From Microbacteriaceae bacterium (GTDB lineage Bacteria; Actinomycetota; Actinomycetes; Actinomycetales; Microbacteriaceae): a DNA stretch of 64,000 nt. The position numbers were made by a program, and so were the translations under genes. Below, in pieces: positions 44,049 through 51,881 of this stretch (the stretch's first letter is position 1; every line of letters starts with the position of its first letter). The notes below the pieces were generated by a model. It was not told the DNA's origin and made no database searches. It worked only from the letters and a program-made list of their open reading frames with translations. The stretch lies in the NCBI GenBank assembly GCA_027487865.1, contig JAIYCT010000002.1:1-64000 (forward strand), read 5' to 3'.

Positions 44049-45866
44049 ATGCAGAAGGTCCATTCTGGGCAGTTTGAAGTCGCCAAAGTTGAAGGCAAAG
44101 AATTGGGTGTGATTGCCCAGTCCTTCAGCCAGACCGGTTGGGCCAGCTGCACCGTAAGGTTGCTAAGAACCTTCAGTTGGGATGCCAAAGAACGCGCGTT
44201 CGAAATCGTCGACTTCAACCTCGAAGAAAAACATGAACTTATCGCTGTGTGCGGGCCCTACGCAACCGCTGACGCTGCAGCCTTCAATCTCGATCCAGAA
44301 ATGGATGTTGGTTTTCCAGAGCGCGATGACTATGACGGCGTGCTGTATCTGGTGCACGGGCAGCCGGCAGCCGCAAATGATCGATATCAAGACGCGGCCG
44401 GATGGATCGTGTTGGCGGGTACAGGGCTCAAGGGTGAAGACCGCTTCGTTGCGCTCGCCTTAGAGAAGAGCAACACCCAACTGGTGCACTTCAGTCTTGA
44501 CAATCAGCAGTTGGATATTTCGCTGATCTTGCCAAAACAGATTTACCCGATTGCAGCGTGCAGTGAACTGATTGATTTGCCCCAGATTCAAATCAAGACT
44601 GGCCTCGGTGATATCGAGGTAGCTCACGCCGAACTTCGGTCCATGATTTTGCAGGCAATTCCAGCTCGGGCGAGAGATTATTCTGCGCCGCTAATTGTTG
44701 ACACCTGGGGCTTCGGCACAAACGTCAATCAAGCATTAGTAGCTTCGGTTGCAAAAACCGCTAAGGAACTCGAACTTGAGGTTCTCACCATCGATAAGGG
44801 CTGGGAGAATATTGTGGGTGAGTGGCAACCAGGCCCGCACTTCGAAGACGGTATGCCTGGTCTTGCAGAGATTACTTCGCGCAGCGGCACACGGCTTGGG
44901 CTTTGGGCCTCTCTCGGTAATGCCGACCCGGCTTCGAGCGTTGCCCTCGCACATCCTGACTGGCTGGCAACCTGGCGGGGGAAGACGCAAGTTGTTTCAC
45001 ACCGAACCAGTTCGCTGTGCATGGGTCACGGCCCGGTAATCGAGTACCTATCAGGGCAACTCGCTAATCTCGCGAACAACGGGCTTACCTGGTTGCTGCA
45101 TGATTTTGAAACCATAAGTCGGTGCGACAGTGCGATTCACGATCACCCGCAGGGGCTCGGCGAAGACTGGGCAGTGCGTGGCTGGTATCGCCTGCTTTCT
45201 GAGTTTCGCTCCAGGTTTGAGAATGTTTGGCTCGAAAACTGTTGGAACGGCGGTCGACCACTAGATCTGCAAATGGTCGGGCACCACGACACAACAATCG
45301 GCGACGACTTTTGCGACGTGCGACACAACGCGGTTGCCAAAGTCGGCCTCGGCAAATACCTGCCAGCGCATTGGTGCTCGAGCTACATGTCAGACCAAAA
45401 CTCGCTCACGCTGAAATCGCAACTCGCAATCTATGCAGTTGGCGGCCCTTGGATTCTGATGGGGGACATTCCAAACTGGTCTGCCGAAAAGCTTGCACTT
45501 GCAAAGCGGGTCATGAATGTTTATCGAGCCTGGCGACCAATGTTTCCAACTGGTTCGGTTCGCTGGGCTAGCGTTAGCGGCTGGCAGGCAGATTCGAGAT
45601 GGAGAGCAGACCAAGAGGTCTTGCCAATTTCATTTATTCACGAATCGGGTAAAGAGTTGATGGCGTGCGTTGTCACCAACGCGCTTGAGCAGCGTGAGAT
45701 TCGCTGGCATCCCGCATACAAAGGCGCCATGGTAATCACCAACGAGTTCACCGGTGAAAGCCGCGACTATGAGGAGAGCGAAATCGCAGCAGGAATTACG
45801 ATTCCTACCGATTTTGCCGAGGGTCACTTGTTTGCAGCCGTTCCAAAATCGACAGTTGAGGGCTGA
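44049..45866 (+). CDS. Clan GH-D (GH36/GH31-like) glycoside hydrolase
   Basis: 605 residues without a signal peptide. TIM-barrel marks of the alpha-galactosidase/raffinose-synthase clan: LIVDTWGFG, LTIDKGWE, RLGLWASLG, WLLHDFET (candidate nucleophile Asp) and WLENCWNGGRPLDLQMV, with HHDTTIGDD as a candidate acid/base region. It is more distant from known GH36 than the enzyme at 27151. AGGAG lies 9 bp before the ATG at 44049; the ATG at 44043 is also possible. The tRNA promoter overlaps its end. Confidence 0.72.
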   Translation: MQKVHSGQFEVAKVEGKELGVIAQSFSQTGWASCTVRLLRTFSWDAKERAFEIVDFNLEEKHELIAVCGPYATADAAAFNLDPEMDVGFPERDDYDGVLYLVHGQPAAANDRYQDAAGWIVLAGTGLKGEDRFVALALEKSNTQLVHFSLDNQQLDISLILPKQIYPIAACSELIDLPQIQIKTGLGDIEVAHAELRSMILQAIPARARDYSAPLIVDTWGFGTNVNQALVASVAKTAKELELEVLTIDKGWENIVGEWQPGPHFEDGMPGLAEITSRSGTRLGLWASLGNADPASSVALAHPDWLATWRGKTQVVSHRTSSLCMGHGPVIEYLSGQLANLANNGLTWLLHDFETISRCDSAIHDHPQGLGEDWAVRGWYRLLSEFRSRFENVWLENCWNGGRPLDLQMVGHHDTTIGDDFCDVRHNAVAKVGLGKYLPAHWCSSYMSDQNSLTLKSQLAIYAVGGPWILMGDIPNWSAEKLALAKRVMNVYRAWRPMFPTGSVRWASVSGWQADSRWRADQEVLPISFIHESGKELMACVVTNALEQREIRWHPAYKGAMVITNEFTGESRDYEESEIAAGITIPTDFAEGHLFAAVPKSTVEG

Positions 45867-45884
45867 CTAACGGTCGGCTAGACT
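45856..45884 (+). promoter_or_regulatory. Probable promoter of tRNA-Arg copy 2
   Basis: TTGAGG (45856-45861) and TAGACT (45879-45884) are separated by 17 bp, 36 bp before the tRNA. The -35 lies inside the last codons of the glycosidase gene, so island DNA supplies the promoter of this tRNA copy. Confidence 0.5.
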
Positions 45885-45920
45885 CAAAGCCTCTTCACAA
45901 CGCAAATCTTTTTCAACTAA

Positions 45921-45993
45921 GCGTTTGTAGCTCAACGGATAGAGCATCTGACTACGGATCAGAAGGTTGGGGGTTCGAGTCCCTCCAAGCGCA
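45921..45993 (+). tRNA. tRNA-Arg (anticodon ACG), copy 2
   Basis: Identical over 73 nt to the gene at 1520-1592, with the same cloverleaf and anticodon. The bases before it differ from those before copy 1; the bases after it match those after the fragment at 48160-48201. This is therefore the active left end of the 2.2-kb mini-island as well as the right border of the carbohydrate island. Confidence 0.97.
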
Positions 45994-45998
45994 CTAAA

Positions 45999-46030
45999 CC
46001 CGAGAAGCCTTCACAACTTCTCGGGTTTTT
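45999..46030 (+). terminator. Terminator of tRNA-Arg copy 2
   Basis: CCCGAGAAG pairs with CTTCTCGGG around a 9-nt loop and is followed by TTTTT, beginning 6 bp after the tRNA. A slightly mutated copy follows the tRNA fragment at 48160. Confidence 0.88.
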
Positions 46031-46262
46031 ACTTTAAGTCGACTGCTCGCTCCAAGGTTTACAGCGGTCAGATCACTGCAACGGCAGAGGTACCTGCATA
46101 ACCTTGTCAATCTGAGACTGGCTCAGGCCGCGATTTGACTTACTTCATTCAACTAAATCCTTCATCTTCGACCAAGGCTTCAGCCCGTCACGTTTGGATT
46201 ATCACAAACTAGAGAAAGCGGTCCGGGAGACAAAGGTGAGCCGGTCCTTCTCCTCCAACCTA

Positions 46263-46309
46263 ACTACGGATCAGAAAGTTGGGGGGTTCAAATCCCCCCG
46301 TCTGCGCCA
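46263..46309 (+). repeat. Degenerate tRNA 3'-half fragment
   Basis: ACTACGGATCAGAAAGTTGG matches tRNA-Arg with one change. The T-arm (GGGGG-GTTCAAAT-CCCCC) and the acceptor end (GTCTGCGCCA) then differ. It looks like the 3' half of a tRNA-Arg allele from another organism. It lies in the 355-bp gene-free stretch 46031-46385, where I see no other feature. Confidence 0.6.
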
Positions 46310-46385
46310 GTTGTTTTCCGAGTCTTTGAACGCGGTTGTTTTTCGTTTCGCCATCCGTTCAGCTAGGCATCCCACCCTCTTTGCC

Positions 46386-48032
46386 ATGAAACGAACTATC
46401 TCTTCTTTATCCTCTGCAGCCCTTGTAATCACCCTGGGTCTTCAACTTCCCGCTAGCGCGGCAACCGAGTTCACCATTACCCAACTCGGTGTCTATGACT
46501 CTCAATCGGGAGCCACTGGTGCGGAAATAGCTTCCTACCACCCAGCCACCAAGCAGGTTTACATAACCAACGGAGCTAGGAATCGCGTTGACATCGTTTC
46601 GATTGCCGATCCAGCAAATCCGAGATTTGTCGGAGACATCAATGTCTCCAATTATGGAGACAACATAAATTCGGTCGCTGTTGGTAAGTATGTGGTGGCA
46701 ATTGCGGTGCACCGCTCGCCAACTTTTGCAGCCGATGGGACTCCCACTCTCCTCAGCGGAAAGCTCGTAATTGCCAGACCATCGGGGAGTGTGATTGGCT
46801 CGATTGACCTGGGCGGATCCCAACCGGATTCGGTAACCTTCACCCCGGACGGCCTCACGGCTTTGGTCGCAATCGAGGGAGAGCCGATATGCGCAAAGGA
46901 TAACGCTGCCACCACTTCGGTAAACGAGTCTCTCGACTATGCACTGGCAAAAGACCCTCGCGGCGCTGTTGCAGTGGTTGATCTTCGTAATCCAAAAACC
47001 GCCAAGGCCAAGCTGGTGGGATTCAGCAAGTTCACCACAGCCGAGGCAAAGAGTCTGGGGCTGGTTGTTTCTCTAACCTCTAAAGATCCCGTCGTTGATT
47101 TTGAGCCTGAATTCGTCTCGCCTGCCAACAACAACTTGGCCTATGTGTCTTTGCAGGAAGCCAATGCCATTGCTGAACTTGACATAAAGAGGGCGACAAT
47201 CACCAAGATTTATTCAGCCGGCACGACTGATTTAAGCAAGACACCTTTTGATCTCTCAGATAGAGATTCAAGCGGTGGACCCTCCACATTCAGCAATGTG
47301 ATTGGTCTTGCGATGCCAGATGCGCTGGCCGCTTTCACAATTGGTAAAGACAATTACTTTGTCAGCGCCAATGAGGGTGATGACAGAGCTGACTGGACCT
47401 GTTTCAAAGCCGTCGACGACAAGCGGGCAAAGGATCTGAAGGTCGATCCAGCTGCGTTTCCTAATTGGTCCTCGGAATCGGCTGACGCTCGCCTGGGAAG
47501 AGCAAAAGTCAATCCGAATATCGGTGATTCGAACGGCGATGGTCTGTATGAGAAAATCCACCTGCTATCGAACCGTTCCTTTTCAATCTTCAAGAATGGA
47601 ACTCGCATTTACGATTCAGGCAACCTCCTTGAGCAGCTACAGATCACAGCGCTGGGGGTCGCAAACATGAACGGCGAGTGGAACACCACCACCGGTGCGT
47701 ATGCCGGTCAGGCGAGATCTGACGATAAGGGTCCCGAGCCAGAGGGTGTGACGGTGGGCATGGTTGGAACATCCAGAATTGCGGTTGTCGGCATGGAGCG
47801 CATGAGTGCCCTGCTGTTTGTTGACATTACTAATCCTGCGGTTCCGACGGTCATAAAGTGGGAGCAGATGCTGCCCTTGAGCACCATTGTTCCTGGCAAA
47901 CCAGGACTCACTTGGTCTCCCGAGGGTCTGGTGTTTGTCAGCGCTAAGGACTCTCCCACTGGCAAGCCACTGGTGTTGACCGCCTATGAAGTCTCCGGGT
48001 CGCTCTCCATTCACCAGATAGAGAAGAATTAA
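46386..48032 (+). CDS. Secreted choice-of-anchor I/alkaline-phosphatase-like propeller protein
   Basis: 548 residues from the ATG at 46386, with a Sec signal peptide cleaved near LPASAA. The mature part is a propeller with repeated blade motifs (QVYITNGARNRVDIVSI, QPDSVTFTPDGLTALVAIEGEP, PEFVSPANNNLAYVSLQEANAIAELDI, PEGVTVGMVGTSRIAVVGMER) as in choice-of-anchor I proteins. Their biochemical role is unclear; some are annotated as phosphatase-like. The upstream frame to 46194 runs through the tRNA fragment and is not coding. Sole gene of the mini-island. Confidence 0.85.
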   Translation: MKRTISSLSSAALVITLGLQLPASAATEFTITQLGVYDSQSGATGAEIASYHPATKQVYITNGARNRVDIVSIADPANPRFVGDINVSNYGDNINSVAVGKYVVAIAVHRSPTFAADGTPTLLSGKLVIARPSGSVIGSIDLGGSQPDSVTFTPDGLTALVAIEGEPICAKDNAATTSVNESLDYALAKDPRGAVAVVDLRNPKTAKAKLVGFSKFTTAEAKSLGLVVSLTSKDPVVDFEPEFVSPANNNLAYVSLQEANAIAELDIKRATITKIYSAGTTDLSKTPFDLSDRDSSGGPSTFSNVIGLAMPDALAAFTIGKDNYFVSANEGDDRADWTCFKAVDDKRAKDLKVDPAAFPNWSSESADARLGRAKVNPNIGDSNGDGLYEKIHLLSNRSFSIFKNGTRIYDSGNLLEQLQITALGVANMNGEWNTTTGAYAGQARSDDKGPEPEGVTVGMVGTSRIAVVGMERMSALLFVDITNPAVPTVIKWEQMLPLSTIVPGKPGLTWSPEGLVFVSAKDSPTGKPLVLTAYEVSGSLSIHQIEKN

Positions 48033-48038
48033 CCAGAA

Positions 48039-48086
48039 AGCCCCCTTCCAAGCCCCAAATGGGGCTTGGAAGGGGGCTTACTTTTT
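48039..48086 (+). terminator. Strong intrinsic terminator
   Basis: A stem of about 18-19 bp (AAGCCCCCTTCCAAGCCCC and its complement) with an AAAT loop is followed by ACTTTTTC. It ends the secreted-protein gene 6 bp upstream and insulates it from the tRNA fragment. Confidence 0.88.
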
Positions 48087-48159
48087 CGCCTAGCCGACTA
48101 GACATTAGGTCGATTTCTTTGTGCTGCTCGTCGTCGATGGCTTTTGCGAGTGCAAGAAT

Positions 48160-48240
48160 CTACGGATCAGAAGGTTGGGGGTTCGAGTCCCTCCAAGCGC
48201 ACTAAACCCTAGAAGCCTTCACGACTTCTCGGGCTTTTAC
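48160..48240 (+). repeat. tRNA-Arg 3'-half plus terminator copy (right end of mini-island)
   Basis: 81 bp match 45952-46032 with three mismatches. The match covers the tRNA from the anticodon loop to the discriminator, the next bases CTAAACCC, and the terminator hairpin, whose stem now has one mismatch. It is probably the original chromosomal end of the tRNA displaced by insertions. Core-type genes begin 86 bp further on. Confidence 0.88.
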
Positions 48241-48326
48241 CCTTAAAGTCCGGTTCGCCTGTTTCCAGCCTCTTCTAGACTCTGGTTTGACGCATGCACC
48301 AGTTTTATTTGAAGTAAGGAGTCTTG

Positions 48327-48986
48327 ATGAGTGACTTGGGCTGGAAAGAGTTTCTTGCAGCTGAAGGCTTAGATGACTGGGTTGTGCTGCACGGCGGACC
48401 AACTGCTGTTTTTCAAACAGCGTCCCTTGCAGATGCTGCCACTCTGGCGCAGGCCATTTCTCAGCTGCCAGGACTTGATGGCACACCTGCCCACATGTCG
48501 ATCCTCACCAAGAGTCTGACCATCCGTCTCACCCGTGAGGTCTGGAACACTGAGGTAGAGCACATTGAACTTGCGCGTGAAATCTCCAAGATTGCAAACT
48601 CTCACGCTGCTGTTGCAGCTCCAAGCATGGTGCAGGAAGTGCAGTTCGCCATTGCGGCCAAACCAGATGCAATTGACGTTGGTTTTTGGAGAGCGGTTCT
48701 TGGGTACCAACCAATGCTCGATGATGCCGGTATCGACCCATTGGGAATCAGCTCCAATGTTTGGATGCAAGACCTAGATTTAAATAAGCCTCTGCGCCAC
48801 GCGATGCACATCGACGTATCGGTTTCAAAAGAGCACGCCCAGAGTCGAGTGGACGCTGCTGTCTCAGCTGGCGGTGTGATTGTTGATAGCTCAGAAGCCC
48901 CATCCTGGTGGGTGCTCGCAGATCGCTCCGGAAACAAGGTTTGCGTTGTGGCTTGGCCTGATGGAGCAAAAGCCTCTAAGGGCTAA
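48327..48986 (+). CDS. Pterin-4a-carbinolamine dehydratase-like plus VOC (glyoxalase-like) two-domain protein
   Basis: 219 residues from the ATG at 48327 (AAGGAG upstream). Residues 1-105 resemble pterin carbinolamine dehydratase (GLDDWVVLHGG, ISQLPGLDGTPAHMSI, LTREVWNTEVEHIELAREIS). Residues 110-219 form a Glyoxalase_6/VOC domain (FWRAVLGYQPM, DRSGNKVCVVAWP). This fusion is known in actinobacteria, but its substrate is not established. First apparently native gene after the island stack. Confidence 0.8.
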   Translation: MSDLGWKEFLAAEGLDDWVVLHGGPTAVFQTASLADAATLAQAISQLPGLDGTPAHMSILTKSLTIRLTREVWNTEVEHIELAREISKIANSHAAVAAPSMVQEVQFAIAAKPDAIDVGFWRAVLGYQPMLDDAGIDPLGISSNVWMQDLDLNKPLRHAMHIDVSVSKEHAQSRVDAAVSAGGVIVDSSEAPSWWVLADRSGNKVCVVAWPDGAKASKG

Positions 48987-49080
48987 TTCAACAAAGACTC
49001 AGGAATCTTTCGGGTTGGTGTGAGAGTTTTACCTACAGGAACCAAATCCCCCGCTTGCGCGGCTTATGAGAGAAGCAAAT

Positions 49081-50016
49081 ATGAAGAAGCGGCGTTGGCC
49101 TTGGATTATTGGAGTTACCGCAGTTGTGGCGGTCGTGGTTGGCGGATTTGTCTTTAGCGGACTGAACCAGGTAACCGAGTACGAGACCTATGAGGTCAAG
49201 CCGACCGAGGTCGTAAAGACCGTCTCTGCAAATGGCCAGCTGGCAGAGTCTCAACTTCTTGCCTATGGACCGAGTGAAGAACCGGTTCTGGTTTCCGCCA
49301 ATGGCTCTTCGGCATTGCCGGCGCAATTCGGGCTGAGCCTCGAGATTGAAGAGATTCAGGTTAAGGCCGGTGATGAGGTCAAGGCCGAGGATGTTTTGTT
49401 CTCCTACCTAAACCAAATGGGTCAAAGCGTTGAGGTTGTTGCTATCTCTGATGGCTTGGTTAGATCTGTCGACACCGCAGCAGGTCTTCGTACCTCCGGA
49501 TCAGTTTTGACCGTTGGAAGTGCGCAGCCGATTGTTTCTGTGTTTGTAAGTGAATACGACGCTGACCTTGTGACTTTGGGCCAGAAGGCAACCATCGAGC
49601 TAGACGCCATTAATGCCGTTTTCGACGGCGAGGTTGTCCGAATCGGACAGGTCGCACAATCTGTCAGCGGCATCAAACAATACGAAGTCTTGGTAGATGT
49701 CACTGCAATCCCAGAAGGTGCAAGGTTCGGCATGAGCGCTACCGCAGTGATCGAAGTCCAAAAGAAATCTGACGTTCTAGCGGTTCCAATGAGCTCACTA
49801 ATTGGTGATGTTCCAGAGGTCGAGATTTTGATTGTTGATGCCGAAGGTAAGCAGAGCGTTGAGATAGTAGAGGTCAAACTCGGTCTTGCTGGAGACAGCC
49901 TGGTTGAAATTACTTCAGGCCTAGAGTCAGGCGATCAAGTGATTACCGGTGTCAGTGGAACTATCCCTGCACCAGTGAACTTCGGACCTCCTCCAGGGGC
50001 TCGTAACAGTGGCTAA
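49081..50016 (+). CDS. MacA/HlyD-type periplasmic adaptor protein
   Basis: 311 residues: an N-terminal membrane anchor (WPWIIGVTAVVAVVVGGFVF) followed by a barrel-sandwich half (VLFSYLNQMGQSVEVVAISDGLVRSVD) and a beta-barrel domain (EYDADLVTLGQKATIELDAI). It should link the following ABC ATPase and permease to export of a substrate across the cell wall. The ATG at 49081 starts the anchor. The stop overlaps the next GTG. Confidence 0.83.
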   Translation: MKKRRWPWIIGVTAVVAVVVGGFVFSGLNQVTEYETYEVKPTEVVKTVSANGQLAESQLLAYGPSEEPVLVSANGSSALPAQFGLSLEIEEIQVKAGDEVKAEDVLFSYLNQMGQSVEVVAISDGLVRSVDTAAGLRTSGSVLTVGSAQPIVSVFVSEYDADLVTLGQKATIELDAINAVFDGEVVRIGQVAQSVSGIKQYEVLVDVTAIPEGARFGMSATAVIEVQKKSDVLAVPMSSLIGDVPEVEILIVDAEGKQSVEIVEVKLGLAGDSLVEITSGLESGDQVITGVSGTIPAPVNFGPPPGARNSG

Positions 50017-50701
50017 TCCAGTTGTCGAACTCGAAAATGTTCGACGCGAATACCTAGTTGGTGATCAAGTTACCGTCGCTTTGGACGGTGTGGATTTGGT
50101 CATTGAAAGAGGTGAGTTTGTAGCGATTGTGGGCCCATCCGGTAGCGGCAAGTCCACCATGATGAACCTCATTGGCTGCCTAGATCGCCCAAGTTCTGGA
50201 CTGGTGAAAATCGCTTCGGATCCAACCAGCGAGCTCAACGACAACCAGCTCACCAGCTTGCGCTCCAAGGCAATTGGCTTTGTGTTTCAGCAGTTCCAAC
50301 TGCTTCCAAACACCACCGCAATCGAGAACGTAATGGCTCCGCTTTTGTATCAGGGGGTTAGTTCCAAGCAGGCCAAGTTGACTGCCACCGAAATCCTTAA
50401 TCGTTTGGGTCTGGGCGAGCGTTTGAACTTTGATCGCAACCGCCTATCCGGTGGACAGCAACAGCGCGTTGCAATCGCTAGAGCACTAGTGGCCAGCCCA
50501 GATATCGTGCTGGCAGATGAGCCAACCGGAGCGCTTGACTCCAAGACTGGAGCCCAGGTCATCGAGCTTTTGAAGGAGCTCAATAAAGAGGGTCGAACCA
50601 TCATCTTGATCACTCACGATTTAGAAATTGCAGCGAGTGCGCCTAGGCGAGTTTTCTTGCGAGATGGCCTTATTGAGCGCGACGAAAGAGGCGCAAAGTG
50701 A
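50009..50701 (+). CDS. ABC transporter ATP-binding protein, MacB/LolD type
   Basis: 230 residues with Walker A GPSGSGKST, Q-loop FQQFQLLPNTTAIENV, signature LSGGQQQR, Walker B IVLADEPTGALD and an H-loop in ITHDLEIA. It powers the permease encoded next. The GTG start overlaps the adaptor stop, and its stop overlaps the next start (GTGA), so the three genes are one unit. Confidence 0.94.
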   Translation: MANPVVELENVRREYLVGDQVTVALDGVDLVIERGEFVAIVGPSGSGKSTMMNLIGCLDRPSSGLVKIASDPTSELNDNQLTSLRSKAIGFVFQQFQLLPNTTAIENVMAPLLYQGVSSKQAKLTATEILNRLGLGERLNFDRNRLSGGQQQRVAIARALVASPDIVLADEPTGALDSKTGAQVIELLKELNKEGRTIILITHDLEIAASAPRRVFLRDGLIERDERGAK

Positions 50702-51864
50702 AGCTTCTCGGCACCGCTCGACTAGCCCTAAACCGAATCTGGGCAACCAAGGTTCGCTCGCTACTAACAATGTTGGGTGTTGTTATTGGCGTGGCAGCAA
50801 TCGTTGCTTTGACCTCAATTGTTGATGGCGCATCGCAGGGAATCAATAAGTCTTTGGCCACCTTGGGCACCAATCAGCTCAACATCACCGCAATGGCTCC
50901 TGATGCTCTGAGTGAGCAGGATGCCTATGCACTTGCAGAGCTCGATGGCGTATCGGTGATGTTTGTGCAGACCCAAAATGAGGGCACAATTGCAACCGAA
51001 GATAAGCGAGTAAACGCTCGCTTGGTTGGCGTATCCTCGCAGTATTTTGAAGCTGTAAAGCCTGACATCGCACTTGGCTCATACCTCTCTGACAGCAAGT
51101 TCGCATCTTCCGCGAAGGATGTGGTTTTTGGAGCTGATGCTGCGAATGACCTAGGGCTAACCGCTTCGATGCTGGGTCAAAGCGTGAAGCTAAATGGTCA
51201 AGATTTTAGGCTCGTCGGAGTGCTAGACGACCAGGCTGGCTTTGGCACCAGCGGTCGGGTTTATGTCACCCTCGATGCCGCTAGAAAACTCTTTAGCCAG
51301 TACCCATACGTTTCTAGCATCGTGGTTCAAGCCGAGACTCCTGAGGCTGTTGATGCCTTGCAGCTTGCAACCGACAAGCTATTGCGAGAGCGCTATGGAT
51401 TGGGAGCCGACACTGACGCCCGCTACACCATCACCAACCAGGCTTCTTTGATTGCTGCCGTGAGCAGCATCACTGACACTCTTGGACTATTGCTGACCGG
51501 CATCGCCGGTATCTCGCTGGTGGTTGGTGGCATTGGAATCATGAACATCATGTTGGTTTCGGTTCGCGAGCGAACTCGTGAGATCGGTGTTCGAAGAGCC
51601 ATTGGTGCTAAGCAATCCAACATCCTTACCCAGTTCTTGATTGAGGCGATTGTGCTCTCACTCGCAGGTGGTGTTGTTGGTTTGATCCTTGGTGAAATTG
51701 CCGCCTACTTCTTGGCAATCATTGGCGATTGGGTCTTCTCGATTCAGTTAGAAACTGTGCTCTTGGCTCTTGGATTCAGCTTGGTGGTTGGAGTTGTTTT
51801 TGGTGTTTGGCCAGCAAGAACCGCTGCCAAATTAGAGCCAATCGACGCCCTTCGTTTCGAGTAG
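50698..51864 (+). CDS. ABC transporter permease, MacB/FtsX type
   Basis: 388 residues with one N-terminal membrane helix, a large extracytoplasmic MacB core domain (residues about 45-230) and three C-terminal helices (NIMLVSVRERTREIGVRRAIGA is the coupling motif). The protein acts by mechanotransmission rather than classical transport. Substrate could be a peptide, antibiotic or lipid. Confidence 0.92.
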   Translation: MKLLGTARLALNRIWATKVRSLLTMLGVVIGVAAIVALTSIVDGASQGINKSLATLGTNQLNITAMAPDALSEQDAYALAELDGVSVMFVQTQNEGTIATEDKRVNARLVGVSSQYFEAVKPDIALGSYLSDSKFASSAKDVVFGADAANDLGLTASMLGQSVKLNGQDFRLVGVLDDQAGFGTSGRVYVTLDAARKLFSQYPYVSSIVVQAETPEAVDALQLATDKLLRERYGLGADTDARYTITNQASLIAAVSSITDTLGLLLTGIAGISLVVGGIGIMNIMLVSVRERTREIGVRRAIGAKQSNILTQFLIEAIVLSLAGGVVGLILGEIAAYFLAIIGDWVFSIQLETVLLALGFSLVVGVVFGVWPARTAAKLEPIDALRFE

Positions 51865-51881
51865 AAAAGCGATCAGTTTGG

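Noticed and set aside
45999-46030. Regulatory RNA or riboswitch behind tRNA-Arg copy 2
   Set aside because: A simple 9-bp stem with U-run, fully explained as the tRNA terminator.
46194-46385. N-terminal extension of the secreted propeller protein
   Set aside because: It reads through the degenerate tRNA fragment; the signal peptide starts at 46386.
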